A DNA stretch of 64,000 bases, taken from NCBI GenBank assembly GCA_963782465.1, contig CAWAJR010000006.1, forward strand, positions 1-64,000. Direction: 5' to 3'. Shown in pieces: positions 42,885 through 52,584 of the stretch. Source of the stretch: JAODBJ01 sp963782465. Its GTDB lineage: Bacteria > Actinomycetota > Acidimicrobiia > IMCC26256 > PALSA-610. Below the pieces are notes generated by a model. It was given only the letters and a program-made list of their open reading frames with translations. It searched no databases and had not been told where the DNA came from. Position numbers and translations under genes: made by a program. Position 1 is the first letter of the stretch; each line of letters begins with the position of its first letter.

Positions 42885-44234
42885 GTGAGTGCCCCCGCGC
42901 CGTCGCGAACGTCCCCGTGGTCGCGTTCGTTCGCGATCCGGCTCCTGCTCATCGCGCTGGTCGCGCTCGCGATCCGCGTGGCGTACAACACGATCGTCGA
43001 TCCGAGCGTGCCGGCCCAGAGCGACGCGAGCGCGTACCACCTTCTCGGGACGAATCTCGCCGACGGCCGGGGCTACATCCGTCCCTTCGACTTCGAGCTT
43101 CTGGGCGTGCACCACCCGACCTCGGAGTACCCGCCGCTGTTCCCCGGCTTTCTCGCGTTCCTCAGCCTGATCGGTGTCGGTTCTGTCAACAACCAGCAGC
43201 TCGCGCTGACGTTGGTCGGTACCACCACGGTCGTGCTCACCGGCGCGATCGGGCGGCGCGTCGCCGGCGAGACGGCCGGGTTGATCGCGGCCGGCATCGC
43301 GGCCGTCGACCCGATGCTGTTCCAGGCCGACGGCATCCTGATGACCGAGTCCCTGACCGCCGCGTTGATCGCGGCGTGCGTGCTCGTGGCGTTGCGGGCC
43401 CGTTCGCACCCCTCCCCGGCCGGCTTCGTCGGGTTGGGCGCGCTCCTCGGCATCGCCACGCTGAATCGCGCCGAGGGCCTCCTCCTCGCGCCGCTCCTCA
43501 TCGTTCCCCTCGCGTTCGCGGCCCGCGACGCGAACGCGCGCCGCCGCGTCGCGTTCTGCGTCGCGGGGCTCGTGACCTTCGTCGCCGTGCTCGCACCGTG
43601 GACGATCTACAACCAGCGCCGCTTCCACACGTTCATCCCCGTGTCGAACAACCTCGGCACGGTGCTCGACGGCGCGAACTGCGATGCCACCTACTACGGC
43701 CCGTCGATCGGATCGTGGCGCAGCGAGTTCGCGAACGGTCAGGTCTCGTCGTTCCAATGCTTCGGCGGGTTCGCGATCAAGGACCCGAACTTCGACGAGG
43801 CGGTCGCGGCGTCGGAGTCGCGCCGCCAGGGCCTCGACTACATCCGCGGGCACGAGCGCCGCTTGCCCGTGGTCGCGCTGGCGCGCCTCGGTCGTACGTG
43901 GGGCGTGTTCCGGCCGGCGCAGCAGGTGAACCTCGGCGTGCTCGAAGGGCGCAACCATCGCTTCGAGACGGCGGGAACGTGGCTCACGTGGGCGCTCCTG
44001 CCGTTTGCGGCCGCCGGGATCGTCCTGCTGGTACGCCGCCGGCGTGCGTGGTGGCCGCTCGTCGCCCCGATCGTCACGGTGTCGGCGGTGTCGATCGTGA
44101 CGTACGGCAATCAGCGGTTCCGCATCTCCGCCGACCCGATGCTGTGCGTCCTCGCCGCCGTGACCGTCGCTTCGATCGCGACGGAGGCCGGACCGAGGAT
44201 GACGAGGTCGCTTCTCGTAACGTGTGCGCCGTGA
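42885..44234 (+). CDS. GT-C membrane glycosyltransferase (GT39/PMT_2 type)
   Basis: The protein has about 449 residues with roughly ten membrane segments. It has the acidic catalytic region DASAYHLLGTNLADG and HPTSEYPPLFPGFLAF, shared by PMT_2 dolichyl-phosphate-mannose-dependent enzymes. Two paralogues are in this cluster (44935 and 55823), with the shared cysteine signature GANCDATYYGP in the extracytoplasmic loop. GTG 42858 is an alternative start. It uses a polyprenol-phosphate sugar outside the membrane. Confidence 0.85.
   Translation: MSAPAPSRTSPWSRSFAIRLLLIALVALAIRVAYNTIVDPSVPAQSDASAYHLLGTNLADGRGYIRPFDFELLGVHHPTSEYPPLFPGFLAFLSLIGVGSVNNQQLALTLVGTTTVVLTGAIGRRVAGETAGLIAAGIAAVDPMLFQADGILMTESLTAALIAACVLVALRARSHPSPAGFVGLGALLGIATLNRAEGLLLAPLLIVPLAFAARDANARRRVAFCVAGLVTFVAVLAPWTIYNQRRFHTFIPVSNNLGTVLDGANCDATYYGPSIGSWRSEFANGQVSSFQCFGGFAIKDPNFDEAVAASESRRQGLDYIRGHERRLPVVALARLGRTWGVFRPAQQVNLGVLEGRNHRFETAGTWLTWALLPFAAAGIVLLVRRRRAWWPLVAPIVTVSAVSIVTYGNQRFRISADPMLCVLAAVTVASIATEAGPRMTRSLLVTCAP
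44218..44223 (+). promoter_or_regulatory. -10 element, leaderless promoter of a methyltransferase
   Basis: TAACGT is followed by seven bases and the GTG at 44231. It lies inside the end of the upstream glycosyltransferase gene. Confidence 0.5.
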
Positions 44235-44938
44235 AATTGAGCCGGACCGCGTCGATGAGAATCAACGACGCGCTGGATCGGTGGCTCCCACCGGCCGTGC
44301 GCGACTCGAAGCTGATCGGGCGGGTCGTGCGCTCGATGTACGCGCCACTGACGCAAGACATCACCACGTTCAAGGACCGTGCCTTCTACCTGTCGCGCGC
44401 GGAGTACGCCGCCTTCTACCAGGGCCTCCGATCGAAGGTCGACCAGGGCGTCACCGACCTCACTCCCGAGTCGCTCGACGGTGTACTCGCCGCGGTCGAA
44501 GGCCGCCGTGTCCTCGACGTCGCGTGCGGCGCGGGCTACCTCGCGGGCCTCTTGGCCGACGCCGGGCACGACGTGGTCGGCTGTGACGTCGCGGTGAGCG
44601 CGGGGCGCCGGGGCGCCGACTCACGCGTGCAGTGGTGCGACGGCAACCTCGAGGAACTGCCGTTCCGCGACGGTGCCTTCGACACGGTGGTCTCGACCCA
44701 CACCCTCGAGCACGTCCAGCACCTCGCCGCGGCCCTGGTGGAGCTGCGCCGCGTCGCCTCCCGGCGGCTCGTGATCGTCGTGCCGCGCCAGCGGCCGTAC
44801 GCGGTCACGTTCAACCCGCACATCCAATTCTTCCCGTATCGCTTTTCGTGGCTCGCGTGGACGGGTACGCAGGAACCGCACCGCCTCGATCTCGTCGGCG
44901 GTGACTGGCTCTACGTCGAGGACCGCAATACCACGTGA
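44231..44938 (+). CDS. Class I SAM-dependent methyltransferase (Methyltransf_11 type)
   Basis: The protein has 235 residues. It has VLDVACGAGYLAGLLADAG near residue 95, DVVGCDVA, and the THTLEHVQHLAAALVELRRV stretch. A 90-residue N-terminal extension precedes the SAM fold. GTG 44231 overlaps the stop of the upstream gene, and its own stop overlaps the next gene's GTG. ATG 44255 (MRINDAL) is an alternative start. Confidence 0.85.
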   Translation: MKLSRTASMRINDALDRWLPPAVRDSKLIGRVVRSMYAPLTQDITTFKDRAFYLSRAEYAAFYQGLRSKVDQGVTDLTPESLDGVLAAVEGRRVLDVACGAGYLAGLLADAGHDVVGCDVAVSAGRRGADSRVQWCDGNLEELPFRDGAFDTVVSTHTLEHVQHLAAALVELRRVASRRLVIVVPRQRPYAVTFNPHIQFFPYRFSWLAWTGTQEPHRLDLVGGDWLYVEDRNTT

Positions 44939-46328
44939 ACGAACGCGTTTCGCGTCGACAACCTTTCTCGTACCGTCTCGCTCTTATCACCGCGGGCGCG
45001 CTGGTGCTGCGCATCGCCTACGTGGTCTGGTACGAGAAGACCCACCTCGGCCCCGGCGGCGACGCGCTCTATTACCACGAGCAGGCCAACGCGATCGCGC
45101 AGGGCCATTGGTTCATCGAGCCGTACCTCTGGAGATGTTTCGGCACCACGGTGCAGAGCGCGGCCCACCCGCCGCTGTACCCCCTCTACCTGAGCGCGTT
45201 CTCGCTGTTCGGTGGCACGAGCACGCTCGTGCACCGGCTCGCCACCGCGTTGCTCGGTGCCGGCACCGTGTGGTTCGTCGGCGCCGCCGGCCGCGAGATG
45301 CGCTCGGAGCGCATCGGGCTGGTCGCCGCCGTCATCGCCGCGTTGTACCCGGCGTTGTGGATCAACGATGCACTCCTCATGTCGGAGACGATCTTCGCAT
45401 TCACCATCGCGCTGCTCGTCTGGTCGACGTACCGCTACCTCAACCAGCCGTCGATCGGCCGCGCCGCGTTCATCGGTTTCGCGCTGGCCCTCGCCGCGCT
45501 GGCGCGCGCCGAGGCGATCCTGCTCGTCCTCGTCCTCGCCGTGCCGCTCCTTCTTCGCCGGAACTGGCGTCATCTGGCGGTCGCGGTCGGGATGACCGCG
45601 CTCACCTGCGTGCCCCGCGTCGCGCAGAGCTTCGCCCGTTTCGACAAACCGGTGTTCCTTTCGAGCGGGCTCGGCAGCGTGCTCGCGGTCGCGAACTGTC
45701 ACGACACCTACTACGGCCGGCTGCTCGGTTCGTGGTCGATCGGCTGCGCGTCGGCCATCGACAACGTCGCGGTGGGAAGGCCCGCGAACGCGCGCCCCGA
45801 GACCGTCGGTCACGTCGACGGCACCGCCTGTCTCGAGTTCAACGACAACCTCAGCGTGAAACTCGGCGACGAGAGCGACGACGAAGCGCTCCGGCGCAAG
45901 GCAAGCCTGCGCTACGTGCACCACCACCTCAACCGGCTCACCGCGGTCATCCCGGCCCGGGTGGGTCGGACGTTCGAGGTGTACGAACCCACCCAGGGCA
46001 TCGAGTACGACGACTTCGTCGAAAACCGCGGCAAGGTCGCGTCCCGGGCTGCGCAGTACGCGTTCTACGTGCTGTCGCTGTTCGCGATCGCGGGGGTCGC
46101 CATGTACCGTCGGCGCAAGGTCGTACTGTTGCCGTGCCTCGCGATGCTGGCCTCCGTCGCGATCACGACCGCGATCACCTACGGCAACGTCCGGTTCCGT
46201 ATCGAGTTCGACACCGTGCTCCCGCTCCTGGCAGCGTTGCCCATCGCCACCGTGGCGCAACGCCTACCATTTCGGGCACGGGGGAAGACCGTCCCGGCCG
46301 GCGAAGGGGCCCACCGTCCGCACCCTGA
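44935..46328 (+). CDS. GT-C membrane glycosyltransferase (GT39/PMT_2 type); 3' end irregular
   Basis: About 450 residues match the PMT_2 family: GGDALYYHEQANAIAQGHW near residue 39, HPPLYPLYLSAFSLFG and ANCHDTYYGRLLG, the last shared with the paralogue at 42885. The family match ends near 46270, after RFRIEFDTVLPLLAALPIA. The frame does not stop there but stays open to 47526 through unrelated DNA, running over the GT2 gene and into the DUF2304 frame. The end given (TGA 46326-46328) assumes a one-base insertion near the GGGGG run at 46280-46284. Deleting one base there would instead join it to the GT2 domain. GTG 44935 overlaps the methyltransferase stop. Confidence 0.75.
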
Positions 46329-47035
46329 TCGTCATCCCCGCCTACAACGAGGAAGAGGCACTTCCGGGGACGTTGAAAGAACTGCGGGAACTCGCCTCCG
46401 AGTTCGACGTGGTCGTGGTCGACGACGGTTCCTCCGACACGACGGTCGACGTCGCGCGGGCCGGGGGGGCACGGGTCGTCGCGTTGCCGTTCAACCTCGG
46501 GGTTGGCGGCGCGGTCCGTACCGGCCTGCGCTTCGCCCAGAGCCGCGGCTACGACCGCGTCGTCGTGGTCGACGCCGACGGCCAGCACGACCCGGCCGGT
46601 ATCCGCTCCCTCGCCCGCGCGCTCGACGAGGGGGCCGACCTTGCGATCGGCAGCCGCTTCGCGCCCGGCGCCGACCCGTACCCGGTCGGGCGGGTGCGCT
46701 CGACCGGGATGCGCGTCCTACGGATCGTCGTCCGAGTGGTGTCGGGGCAGCGCCTCACCGACGTCACGTCGGGATTCCGCGCGTTCGACCGGCCCGTCCT
46801 CGAGTTGCTGGCGGCCGCTTACCCCGCGGAGTACCTCGCCGACACGGTCGAGGCGCTCCTGATGGTCGCGTACGCCGGGTTCCGTATCGAGGAGGTGCCC
46901 GTCTCGATGCGGCCCCGGGCCGGTGGCCGGCCGTCGAGTCGCTCCCTTCCGCTCGCGGGCAACTATCTCCGTCTCCTGATCGCCATTCTCAGCGCCGGTT
47001 ACCGGCACACCCGCCATCGGAAGGACCCCCGATGA
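46316..47035 (+). CDS. Glycosyltransferase family 2 (start codon not canonical)
   Basis: The frame gives VRTLIVIPAYNEEEALPGTL, then VVVVDDGSSDTTVD, DADGQHDP and SGFRAFDRPVLE, all typical of GT2 dolichyl-phosphate-mannose or glucose synthase-like enzymes. No ATG, GTG or TTG precedes the essential IPAYNEE motif; the place where a start is expected has GTC (46316), with a purine-rich GAAGGGG eight bases upstream. TTG 46373 would cut off the nucleotide-binding site. Either the start is mutated or a sequence error hides it, or the domain is fused to the upstream GT-C protein. The stop overlaps the ATG of the DUF2304 gene. Confidence 0.75.
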   Translation, partial: VRTLIVIPAYNEEEALPGTLKELRELASEFDVVVVDDGSSDTTVDVARAGGARVVALPFNLGVGGAVRTGLRFAQSRGYDRVVVVDADGQHDPAGIRSLARALDEGADLAIGSRFAPGADPYPVGRVRSTGMRVLRIVVRVVSGQRLTDVTSGFRAFDRPVLELLAAAYPAEYLADTVEALLMVAYAGFRIEEVPVSMRPRAGGRPSSRSLPLAGNYLRLLIAILSAGYRHTRHRKDPR

Positions 47036-47526
47036 CCACACGCGCCCACGTCCTGACCGCGATTGCCGGCATCGCCACCACGCTGTTCATCCTGCGCCTG
47101 GTCGGCCGCCAGCAGTTGCGCAGCAAGTACGCGTTGCTCTGGCTCACGATCGGCGTGCTCGTCCTGCCGCTCGCGCTGTTCCCCCACCTGCTCGTCACCA
47201 TCTCGAACTGGTTCGGCGTGTCGTACGCACCGACGACATTCCTCCTTTTCGCGATCGGCTTGTTGCTCGTCGTCGTGATCTACCTCTCACGGGAGCTGTC
47301 ACAGATCGAACTGCAGCTGCGTTCCGTCGCCGAGGACGTCGCCCTGCTCCGGGCGGACGCCGAAATGGCGCCCGGCGTTGAGCCTCGCGCCCCGCACGAG
47401 GGCCCAACCCGTTGTGAGCGACAAGCACTACTCTCCGCGGTCGATGGCCAAGCTCGATCCTGCGCACCGGTGGGGCCCGTCGCGGTGATGGCGACCGGCC
47501 CGGCCGTGAGCTGCGGATGGAACTGA
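47032..47526 (+). CDS. DUF2304 domain-containing membrane protein
   Basis: The protein has 164 residues. Residues 1-115 match DUF2304: three membrane segments (VLTAIAGIATTLFILRLV, WLTIGVLVLPLALFPHLL and LLFAIGLLLVVVIYLSREL) and a short coiled end. DUF2304 proteins are regularly found next to GT2 genes in polysaccharide clusters and may anchor or assist them. The last 50 residues are not typical and could be run-on. The ATG overlaps the GT2 stop (ATGA). Confidence 0.8.
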   Translation: MTTRAHVLTAIAGIATTLFILRLVGRQQLRSKYALLWLTIGVLVLPLALFPHLLVTISNWFGVSYAPTTFLLFAIGLLLVVVIYLSRELSQIELQLRSVAEDVALLRADAEMAPGVEPRAPHEGPTRCERQALLSAVDGQARSCAPVGPVAVMATGPAVSCGWN

Positions 47527-48767
47527 GCCAGGAACCGGCCGTCGCGCCGGCAACGCGCGGCATCAAGTTCCCGTCGTTCGACGGTCTCCGCGCCATCGCG
47601 GCAATCGCCGTCGCGCTCACGCACTCCGCGTTCATCAGCGGCTTCAACGTGCGCAATAACACGTTCGGGCCGTTCACCGCGCGCCTCGACATCGGCGTTG
47701 CCGTGTTCTTCGTGATCTCGGGGTTCTTGCTGTACCGGCCCTTCGTGCTCGCCCGCTTCCGCACGAGCGACGCGCCGGAAGCGCTCCCCTATTTCCGGCG
47801 CCGGTTCCTCCGGATCTTTCCTGCCTTCTGGCTCGTGCTCACCGTCGTGCTCATCTGCCCGTGGTTCCACGGCATCGGTTACCGGCGGCCGGACTTCGGC
47901 GGCCTGGTCCTGCACTACACGCTCCTGCAGATCTACTTCCACAATTACGTGCTCGGGCCCGTACAGCAGTCGTGGACGCTCGCGACGGAACTCTCCTTCT
48001 ACATCTTCCTCCCGATCTATGCGGTCGCGATGCGCCGTACCGGTACCAGCGAGCGGGCCAAGGTGCTGTCGGAACTCGCCGGCCTGAGCGTGCTCTACCT
48101 GTTCTCGGTCGCGTTTCGCATCTGGGCGTTCTACGGGCCACCGGCGTCGTTCACCGGCGAGTACAACACGTGGCTGCCCGCGCGGATCGACCTGTTCGCA
48201 CTCGGCATGCTCCTCGCGGTCGGCTCGGCGTGGCTGCAGGCCACCGAGCGCCCCGAACCGGGCTGGATGCGCGCGGCACTGTTCCCATGGGCGTGCTGGG
48301 CGGTCGCACTGGGATCGTTCTGGTACCTGAGTGTCGGGTTCGGGCTGAACGACAAGGCCAAACGCGGCCCGTCGGAACTGTTCTCCCACCCGCAGCAGAT
48401 GTGGTTGCAGTTCTTCTGGGGTGTCACCGGCCTGTTCCTCGTCGCTCCGGCCGTGTTCGGCCGGCAGGAGAAGGGGCTCATTCACCGGTTCCTCAACAAC
48501 CGGGTCGTGCAATGGCTCGGCCTGGTGTCGTACGGCATCTACCTTTGGCACGAGACGGTCATCGACTGGTACCTGCACTTGCACCACGTCCAGGCCGGAA
48601 CGTTCCCGACGGAGAGCTTCACCAAGATGACCCTGTTCATGGCTGCCTTCACGGTGCTGTTCGCGGCGGTCAGCTACTACGTCGTCGAACGTCCGGCGTT
48701 ACGCCTGAAGAACCGCGACATACGTTCGTGGTTCCGGCCTCGCTCATCGGCGCCGAGCGAGCACTGA
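47517..48767 (+). CDS. Acyltransferase-3 family membrane protein
   Basis: The protein has 416 residues and about ten membrane segments. It has FPSFDGLRAIAAIAVALTH with the conserved His near residue 36, FFVISGFLLYRPFVLARF, RFLRIFPAFWLVL and the WTLATELSFYIFLP stretch. Such enzymes O-acetylate or succinylate cell-surface sugars. It differs from the acyltransferase at 7114 in having no SGNH domain. ATG 47517 lies inside the end of the DUF2304 gene. Confidence 0.87.
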   Translation: MELSQEPAVAPATRGIKFPSFDGLRAIAAIAVALTHSAFISGFNVRNNTFGPFTARLDIGVAVFFVISGFLLYRPFVLARFRTSDAPEALPYFRRRFLRIFPAFWLVLTVVLICPWFHGIGYRRPDFGGLVLHYTLLQIYFHNYVLGPVQQSWTLATELSFYIFLPIYAVAMRRTGTSERAKVLSELAGLSVLYLFSVAFRIWAFYGPPASFTGEYNTWLPARIDLFALGMLLAVGSAWLQATERPEPGWMRAALFPWACWAVALGSFWYLSVGFGLNDKAKRGPSELFSHPQQMWLQFFWGVTGLFLVAPAVFGRQEKGLIHRFLNNRVVQWLGLVSYGIYLWHETVIDWYLHLHHVQAGTFPTESFTKMTLFMAAFTVLFAAVSYYVVERPALRLKNRDIRSWFRPRSSAPSEH

Positions 48768-48786
48768 CACACCGTCGGTTCCCCGC

Positions 48787-50456
48787 ATGAGCAGCTTCCG
48801 GCGTCGCATCGATGGGCGGACGTTGGCGGTGCTCGGCGCGCTCGCCTTCCTCGCGCTCCTGCCGCTGCGTGGCTTGCTCCGCAACCAGGGACCGCCGATG
48901 GAAGAGGGCTTCATGCTCGTCTTCCCCGAACGCGTGCTGCACGGCGCGCTGCCGAATCGCGACTTCCTGCACTTGTACGGGCCGGGCAGCCTCTGGGCAC
49001 TCGCGGCGACGTACAAGGTCTTCGGCGTCCGCCTGCTCGTGGAGCGCCTCTTCGGTTTCGCGCAACAGATGGCGATCGTCGCCGGGGTCTACCTGCTGGC
49101 GCGTCACTGGGGCCGTATCGCGGCGCTCGGTTGCGCCGCCGCGTCGTGCATCATCATCATGCCGCCGATCGGTTTGACCGCGCTCGCGTGGGTCGGCGCC
49201 GTCGGGCTCGGGCTGCTCGGGCTCGACGCCGCGCTCGCGGCGACGCGCGAGCAGCAGGCCCGGCGTCGGCGGCGCCTCCTCATCACCGCGGGCGTGCTCG
49301 CCGGCTTCGCGTTGCTCTTCCGCCTCGACCTCATCGTCGCGGTCGCGCTCAGCGGCGCGGTGATCTGGCGGGCCTTGCCGCGCGGGGATCGCCGCACGCT
49401 CGCGTGGAGCCTCGCCGGCGGTGTGTCGCCCTACATCATCCACGTCGCGACCGCCGGCCCGGGCACGTCGTGCGCGGCATGATCCTCGATCCGATCATCT
49501 ACCTGCGCGGCGGGCGGCGGCTGTCGATCCCTCCCCCGCCCGGTCACCTCGAAGGTTGGCTGCAGAAGGCCGGCGAGTTGCGGAAGATCTCCTGGCCCAT
49601 TCCCGCGTTGCGTTCACCGACGCAGCTCACGGTCTGGTTCTTCGTCCTCCTGCTCGCGGTCGCCGCGCTCGCGATCACCGGGTGGCGGGTGCTGCGAGCC
49701 GACCCCGCTTCGACGCGCGGTCGAGCGTTGCTCGCCGCCGGGGTGTTCAGCCTCGGCATGGTGCCGCAGGCGCTGCAACGCACCGACTCGACCCACTTCG
49801 CGTGGGTGAGTTGCGTCCCGGTCGCGCTGTTGCCGCTCGCGTTCATCGAATGGAGCAAGGCACGGGTGCCGTGGTCGTACCGCACGCGCGCGATCGGCGC
49901 GGGGGTACTCGTGCTCGCGTTGCTCACGTTCGTCATCCCGAGGTACACCGTGCAGCAGTTCACCGACTACGTCGCGCAGACGTTCGGCGTGCACCGCCAG
50001 GCGTACAAGATCCAGCGTGGCCCGAGGGTCTTCTACTACGGCAAGCAGCAGGTTGCCGAGGCGTTGCCTCCCCTCATCCGCGATCTCTCGCGGTACTCGC
50101 GCAAGGGCGACACGCTTCTCGTCGGCACCGACGACCTACGCAAGACCCCCTACAGCGACGCGTTCATCTACTACCTGTTCCCCGAACTCACACCGGCGAC
50201 GTATTACATCGAGATGGACCCCGGTGTCGCGAACGCCAAGCACTCGAGATTGGCCGGCGAAGTCCGCAAGGCCGACTTCCTCGTGCTGTCGTCGGTATGG
50301 GACGGATGGACGGAGCCGAACGACTCGCGCAAGTTCGGGCCGAACCTGCCCAACGAGATCGTGAAGCGCGACTTCTGCGAGCTCGGTTCCTACAACGGGC
50401 AGTACACGCTCTACGAACGGTGTGCCCTCAAACGCGCACGCGCTGCGTCCGAATGA
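48787..50456 (+). pseudogene. Membrane glycosyltransferase-like protein with a frameshift near 49460
   Basis: Two frames together give about 556 residues. The first (48787 to TGA at 49480-49482) has the membrane-rich N-terminal half with EGFMLVFPERVLHGALPNRDF, a GT-C-like acidic loop. The second continues from RGMILDPIIYLRGG near 49470 to the stop at 50456, with four more membrane segments and a soluble C-terminal domain. Adding one base in CCCGGGCAC (about 49460) restores a single frame. The break may be a sequencing error in a G run. The N-terminal part is related to GT-C proteins in this cluster; no exact family is assigned. Confidence 0.65.
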
Positions 50457-50529
50457 TTACGTACCCCGGAGGGAGGAGATAGCTTCGGCGGCACCGGCGT
50501 TTGCCCCGACTCATTAGGATCCCACGGAG

Positions 50530-52584
50530 ATGTCACCGGGGCGGTACCTCGTCGGCGCGGTGCTTCTCCTCCTCCAGGTCGGACTTACGGCATGGGCGGC
50601 CTCGGCCCTCCGCCGTCTGCTCGCGCCGACTTGGTCGGGCGCGACCGCGCGCCTTGCGGAGACCGTGCTCGGGCTCGCACTCGTGTTGGCCGACTCGTAC
50701 GCATTGGGAAGCGTCGGCTGGTTCTCACTGGCTCCTTTCACGATCTTGCTCTTCGTCGAAGCCGCGAGCGCCGTCTGGCTGACCGGAGGCCGAACCGCCA
50801 GCGCGCCACTGAAAACGACGACCGCGACGTCGGTGCCGGCATCGGCATCTGAAACCACACTCGCCCTGGCGGCCGCCGGTATCACGGCATCATCGTGGAT
50901 CGGGCATGTCGTGCGCTCGTACCGGGTAGGCATCTACGACGGCGACAGCATCTGGTACCACCTCCCATTCGCGGCTCGCTTCGTACAGGACGGCTGGATC
51001 ACCCGACTCCACTACACGAACCCGGACCCGTTGGTTTCGTTCTTCCCCGCGAACACGGAGCTGTTGCACGCGATCGGAATGCTGGACTTCGCTCATCACG
51101 ACCTTCTCTCCCCGGCACTGAACGTCGGCTGGCTTGCGTTCGCCCTCCTGGCCGGCTGGGTACTCGGCGCCGCGCTCGGCAGCGCGCCCATCGGGCTCGC
51201 GGCCGCCGCGCTGGCGTCGGGGCTCCCGGTGATGGTCGCTACCCAAGCCGGCACCGCGAGGAACGACATTGCGGCCGTCGCGCTGCTCACCGCCGCCGTC
51301 GCGCTCTTGCTCCAGGCCGATTCACATCCGTCGATGGTCGGGATCGCCGGCGCGGCGCTCGGGTTCGCGCTCGGGGTGAAAGTCAGCCTCGTCGTTCCGG
51401 TCGCGATCGTCGCGGTGGCCGGTTTCTTCGTGTTCCGGCGCGGTCGCCGCGTCGCCTGCGCTGCCGTGTGGTTGCCGGCGATCTCGTTGTGCGGGTGCTT
51501 CTGGTACCTGCGCAACTGGGTGCGGGTCGGCAACCCGCTGCCCTGGTTCGGTGCGTCGCTCGGGCCGATCCGGTTCACGAAGACGCCCCTTCCCCGCGTC
51601 GAGGTCGGCCGCACGACGATCGTCAGCCACCTCGGCGACGCGGGGTTGTGGTCGAAATCCCTGGGGCCCGGGCTGAGCACGTCGTTCGGCCGGGCATGGT
51701 TCGCGGTTCTCGCGCTGGCCCTCGCCGGCGCGCTGATCGCGTTCGTCCGTCCACTGAGGCCGGGGGCGCGGGCAGTCGGCGTCCTCTCCTTCTTCGCCAT
51801 TGCCGCCCATCTCGTCACACCGAACGGCGTCGCACCTCACGCGCTGTCGTCGCCGGCGTCGCGCGCGTTGTTCCTCCTGAACCTGCGCTATGTCGTACCC
51901 GCGCTCACGATCGGCGTCGCAGGTTGGGCGTCGCTGCGAACCCGTAGCGCGCGCCGTACGGTCCTCGTCGTCGCGCTCGGTGCGCTCGCGGTCGGGAACA
52001 CGCGCCAGATCCCCGGGTGGGAGTGGGACTTCACCGGTGGCGATGTTGCCATCGGGGCCCTCGTACTGGCGCTCGCGCTGGCGTCGACGGTGGCCATCGT
52101 GGCTGCGCCGTCGGTCGCCCGCTCGATCGCGGTCGCCGGCACGATCGTCGTCGCCATCGTCGCGGGGTTCTTCGTGCGAGCCGCCTACGAGCACGGTCGG
52201 TACGCGACGGTCGTGGCGAAGGTGCCCATCGGGAACTCGTTCCCGTGGGCTCGCGACCAACACGGCGACCGGATCTCTTTCACCGGCGACGTCTTCCAGT
52301 ACCCCCTCTACGGAAGTGATCTCTCGAACCGCGTGAGTTTCGTCGGGTCGGCCGGGGCGCACGGTTCGATCACCGCGCCGACGACCTGCGCCACCTGGCG
52401 ACGCCTCGTCGATACGCAACGGGCGAACGAGGTCGTCGTCGCCAACGGGGAGTTCTCCTTCAGCACCGCTCAGGCTCCAGCCGATGTTTGGACGAGCGGC
52501 GACCCGGCCACGCGTGTCGTACTGCGAGGCGACGGCGTCACCGCCTATCGCCTCGCCCGTCCCCTCGACCCGAGCCAGTGCTGA
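50530..52584 (+). CDS. Large GT-C-like membrane protein
   Basis: The protein has 684 residues and about 13 membrane segments. An extracytoplasmic loop after the third or fourth segment has IYDGDSIWYHLPFAARFVQDG, with the acidic-aromatic pattern of GT-C catalytic loops, and PDPLVSFFPANTELLHAIG. The C-terminal 120 residues (from about 560) are a soluble domain. It looks like a glycosyltransferase using a lipid-linked donor, but no family could be named with confidence. TAGGAT lies 10 bases upstream of ATG 50530. It starts a run of three genes with two GT2 enzymes. Confidence 0.7.
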   Translation: MSPGRYLVGAVLLLLQVGLTAWAASALRRLLAPTWSGATARLAETVLGLALVLADSYALGSVGWFSLAPFTILLFVEAASAVWLTGGRTASAPLKTTTATSVPASASETTLALAAAGITASSWIGHVVRSYRVGIYDGDSIWYHLPFAARFVQDGWITRLHYTNPDPLVSFFPANTELLHAIGMLDFAHHDLLSPALNVGWLAFALLAGWVLGAALGSAPIGLAAAALASGLPVMVATQAGTARNDIAAVALLTAAVALLLQADSHPSMVGIAGAALGFALGVKVSLVVPVAIVAVAGFFVFRRGRRVACAAVWLPAISLCGCFWYLRNWVRVGNPLPWFGASLGPIRFTKTPLPRVEVGRTTIVSHLGDAGLWSKSLGPGLSTSFGRAWFAVLALALAGALIAFVRPLRPGARAVGVLSFFAIAAHLVTPNGVAPHALSSPASRALFLLNLRYVVPALTIGVAGWASLRTRSARRTVLVVALGALAVGNTRQIPGWEWDFTGGDVAIGALVLALALASTVAIVAAPSVARSIAVAGTIVVAIVAGFFVRAAYEHGRYATVVAKVPIGNSFPWARDQHGDRISFTGDVFQYPLYGSDLSNRVSFVGSAGAHGSITAPTTCATWRRLVDTQRANEVVVANGEFSFSTAQAPADVWTSGDPATRVVLRGDGVTAYRLARPLDPSQC

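Noticed and set aside
46329..47031. Continuation of the GT-C frame through the GT2 gene
   Set aside because: The translated stretch is rich in Arg and Gly with no membrane segments, unlike any PMT_2 protein; it is a shadow until the DUF2304 start.
47414..47488. A 24-codon GTG frame (VSDKHYSPRSMAKLDPAHRWG) near the end of the DUF2304 gene
   Set aside because: It is too short, overlaps the DUF2304 tail and has no ribosome binding site; the composition looks almost natural, but there is no further support.
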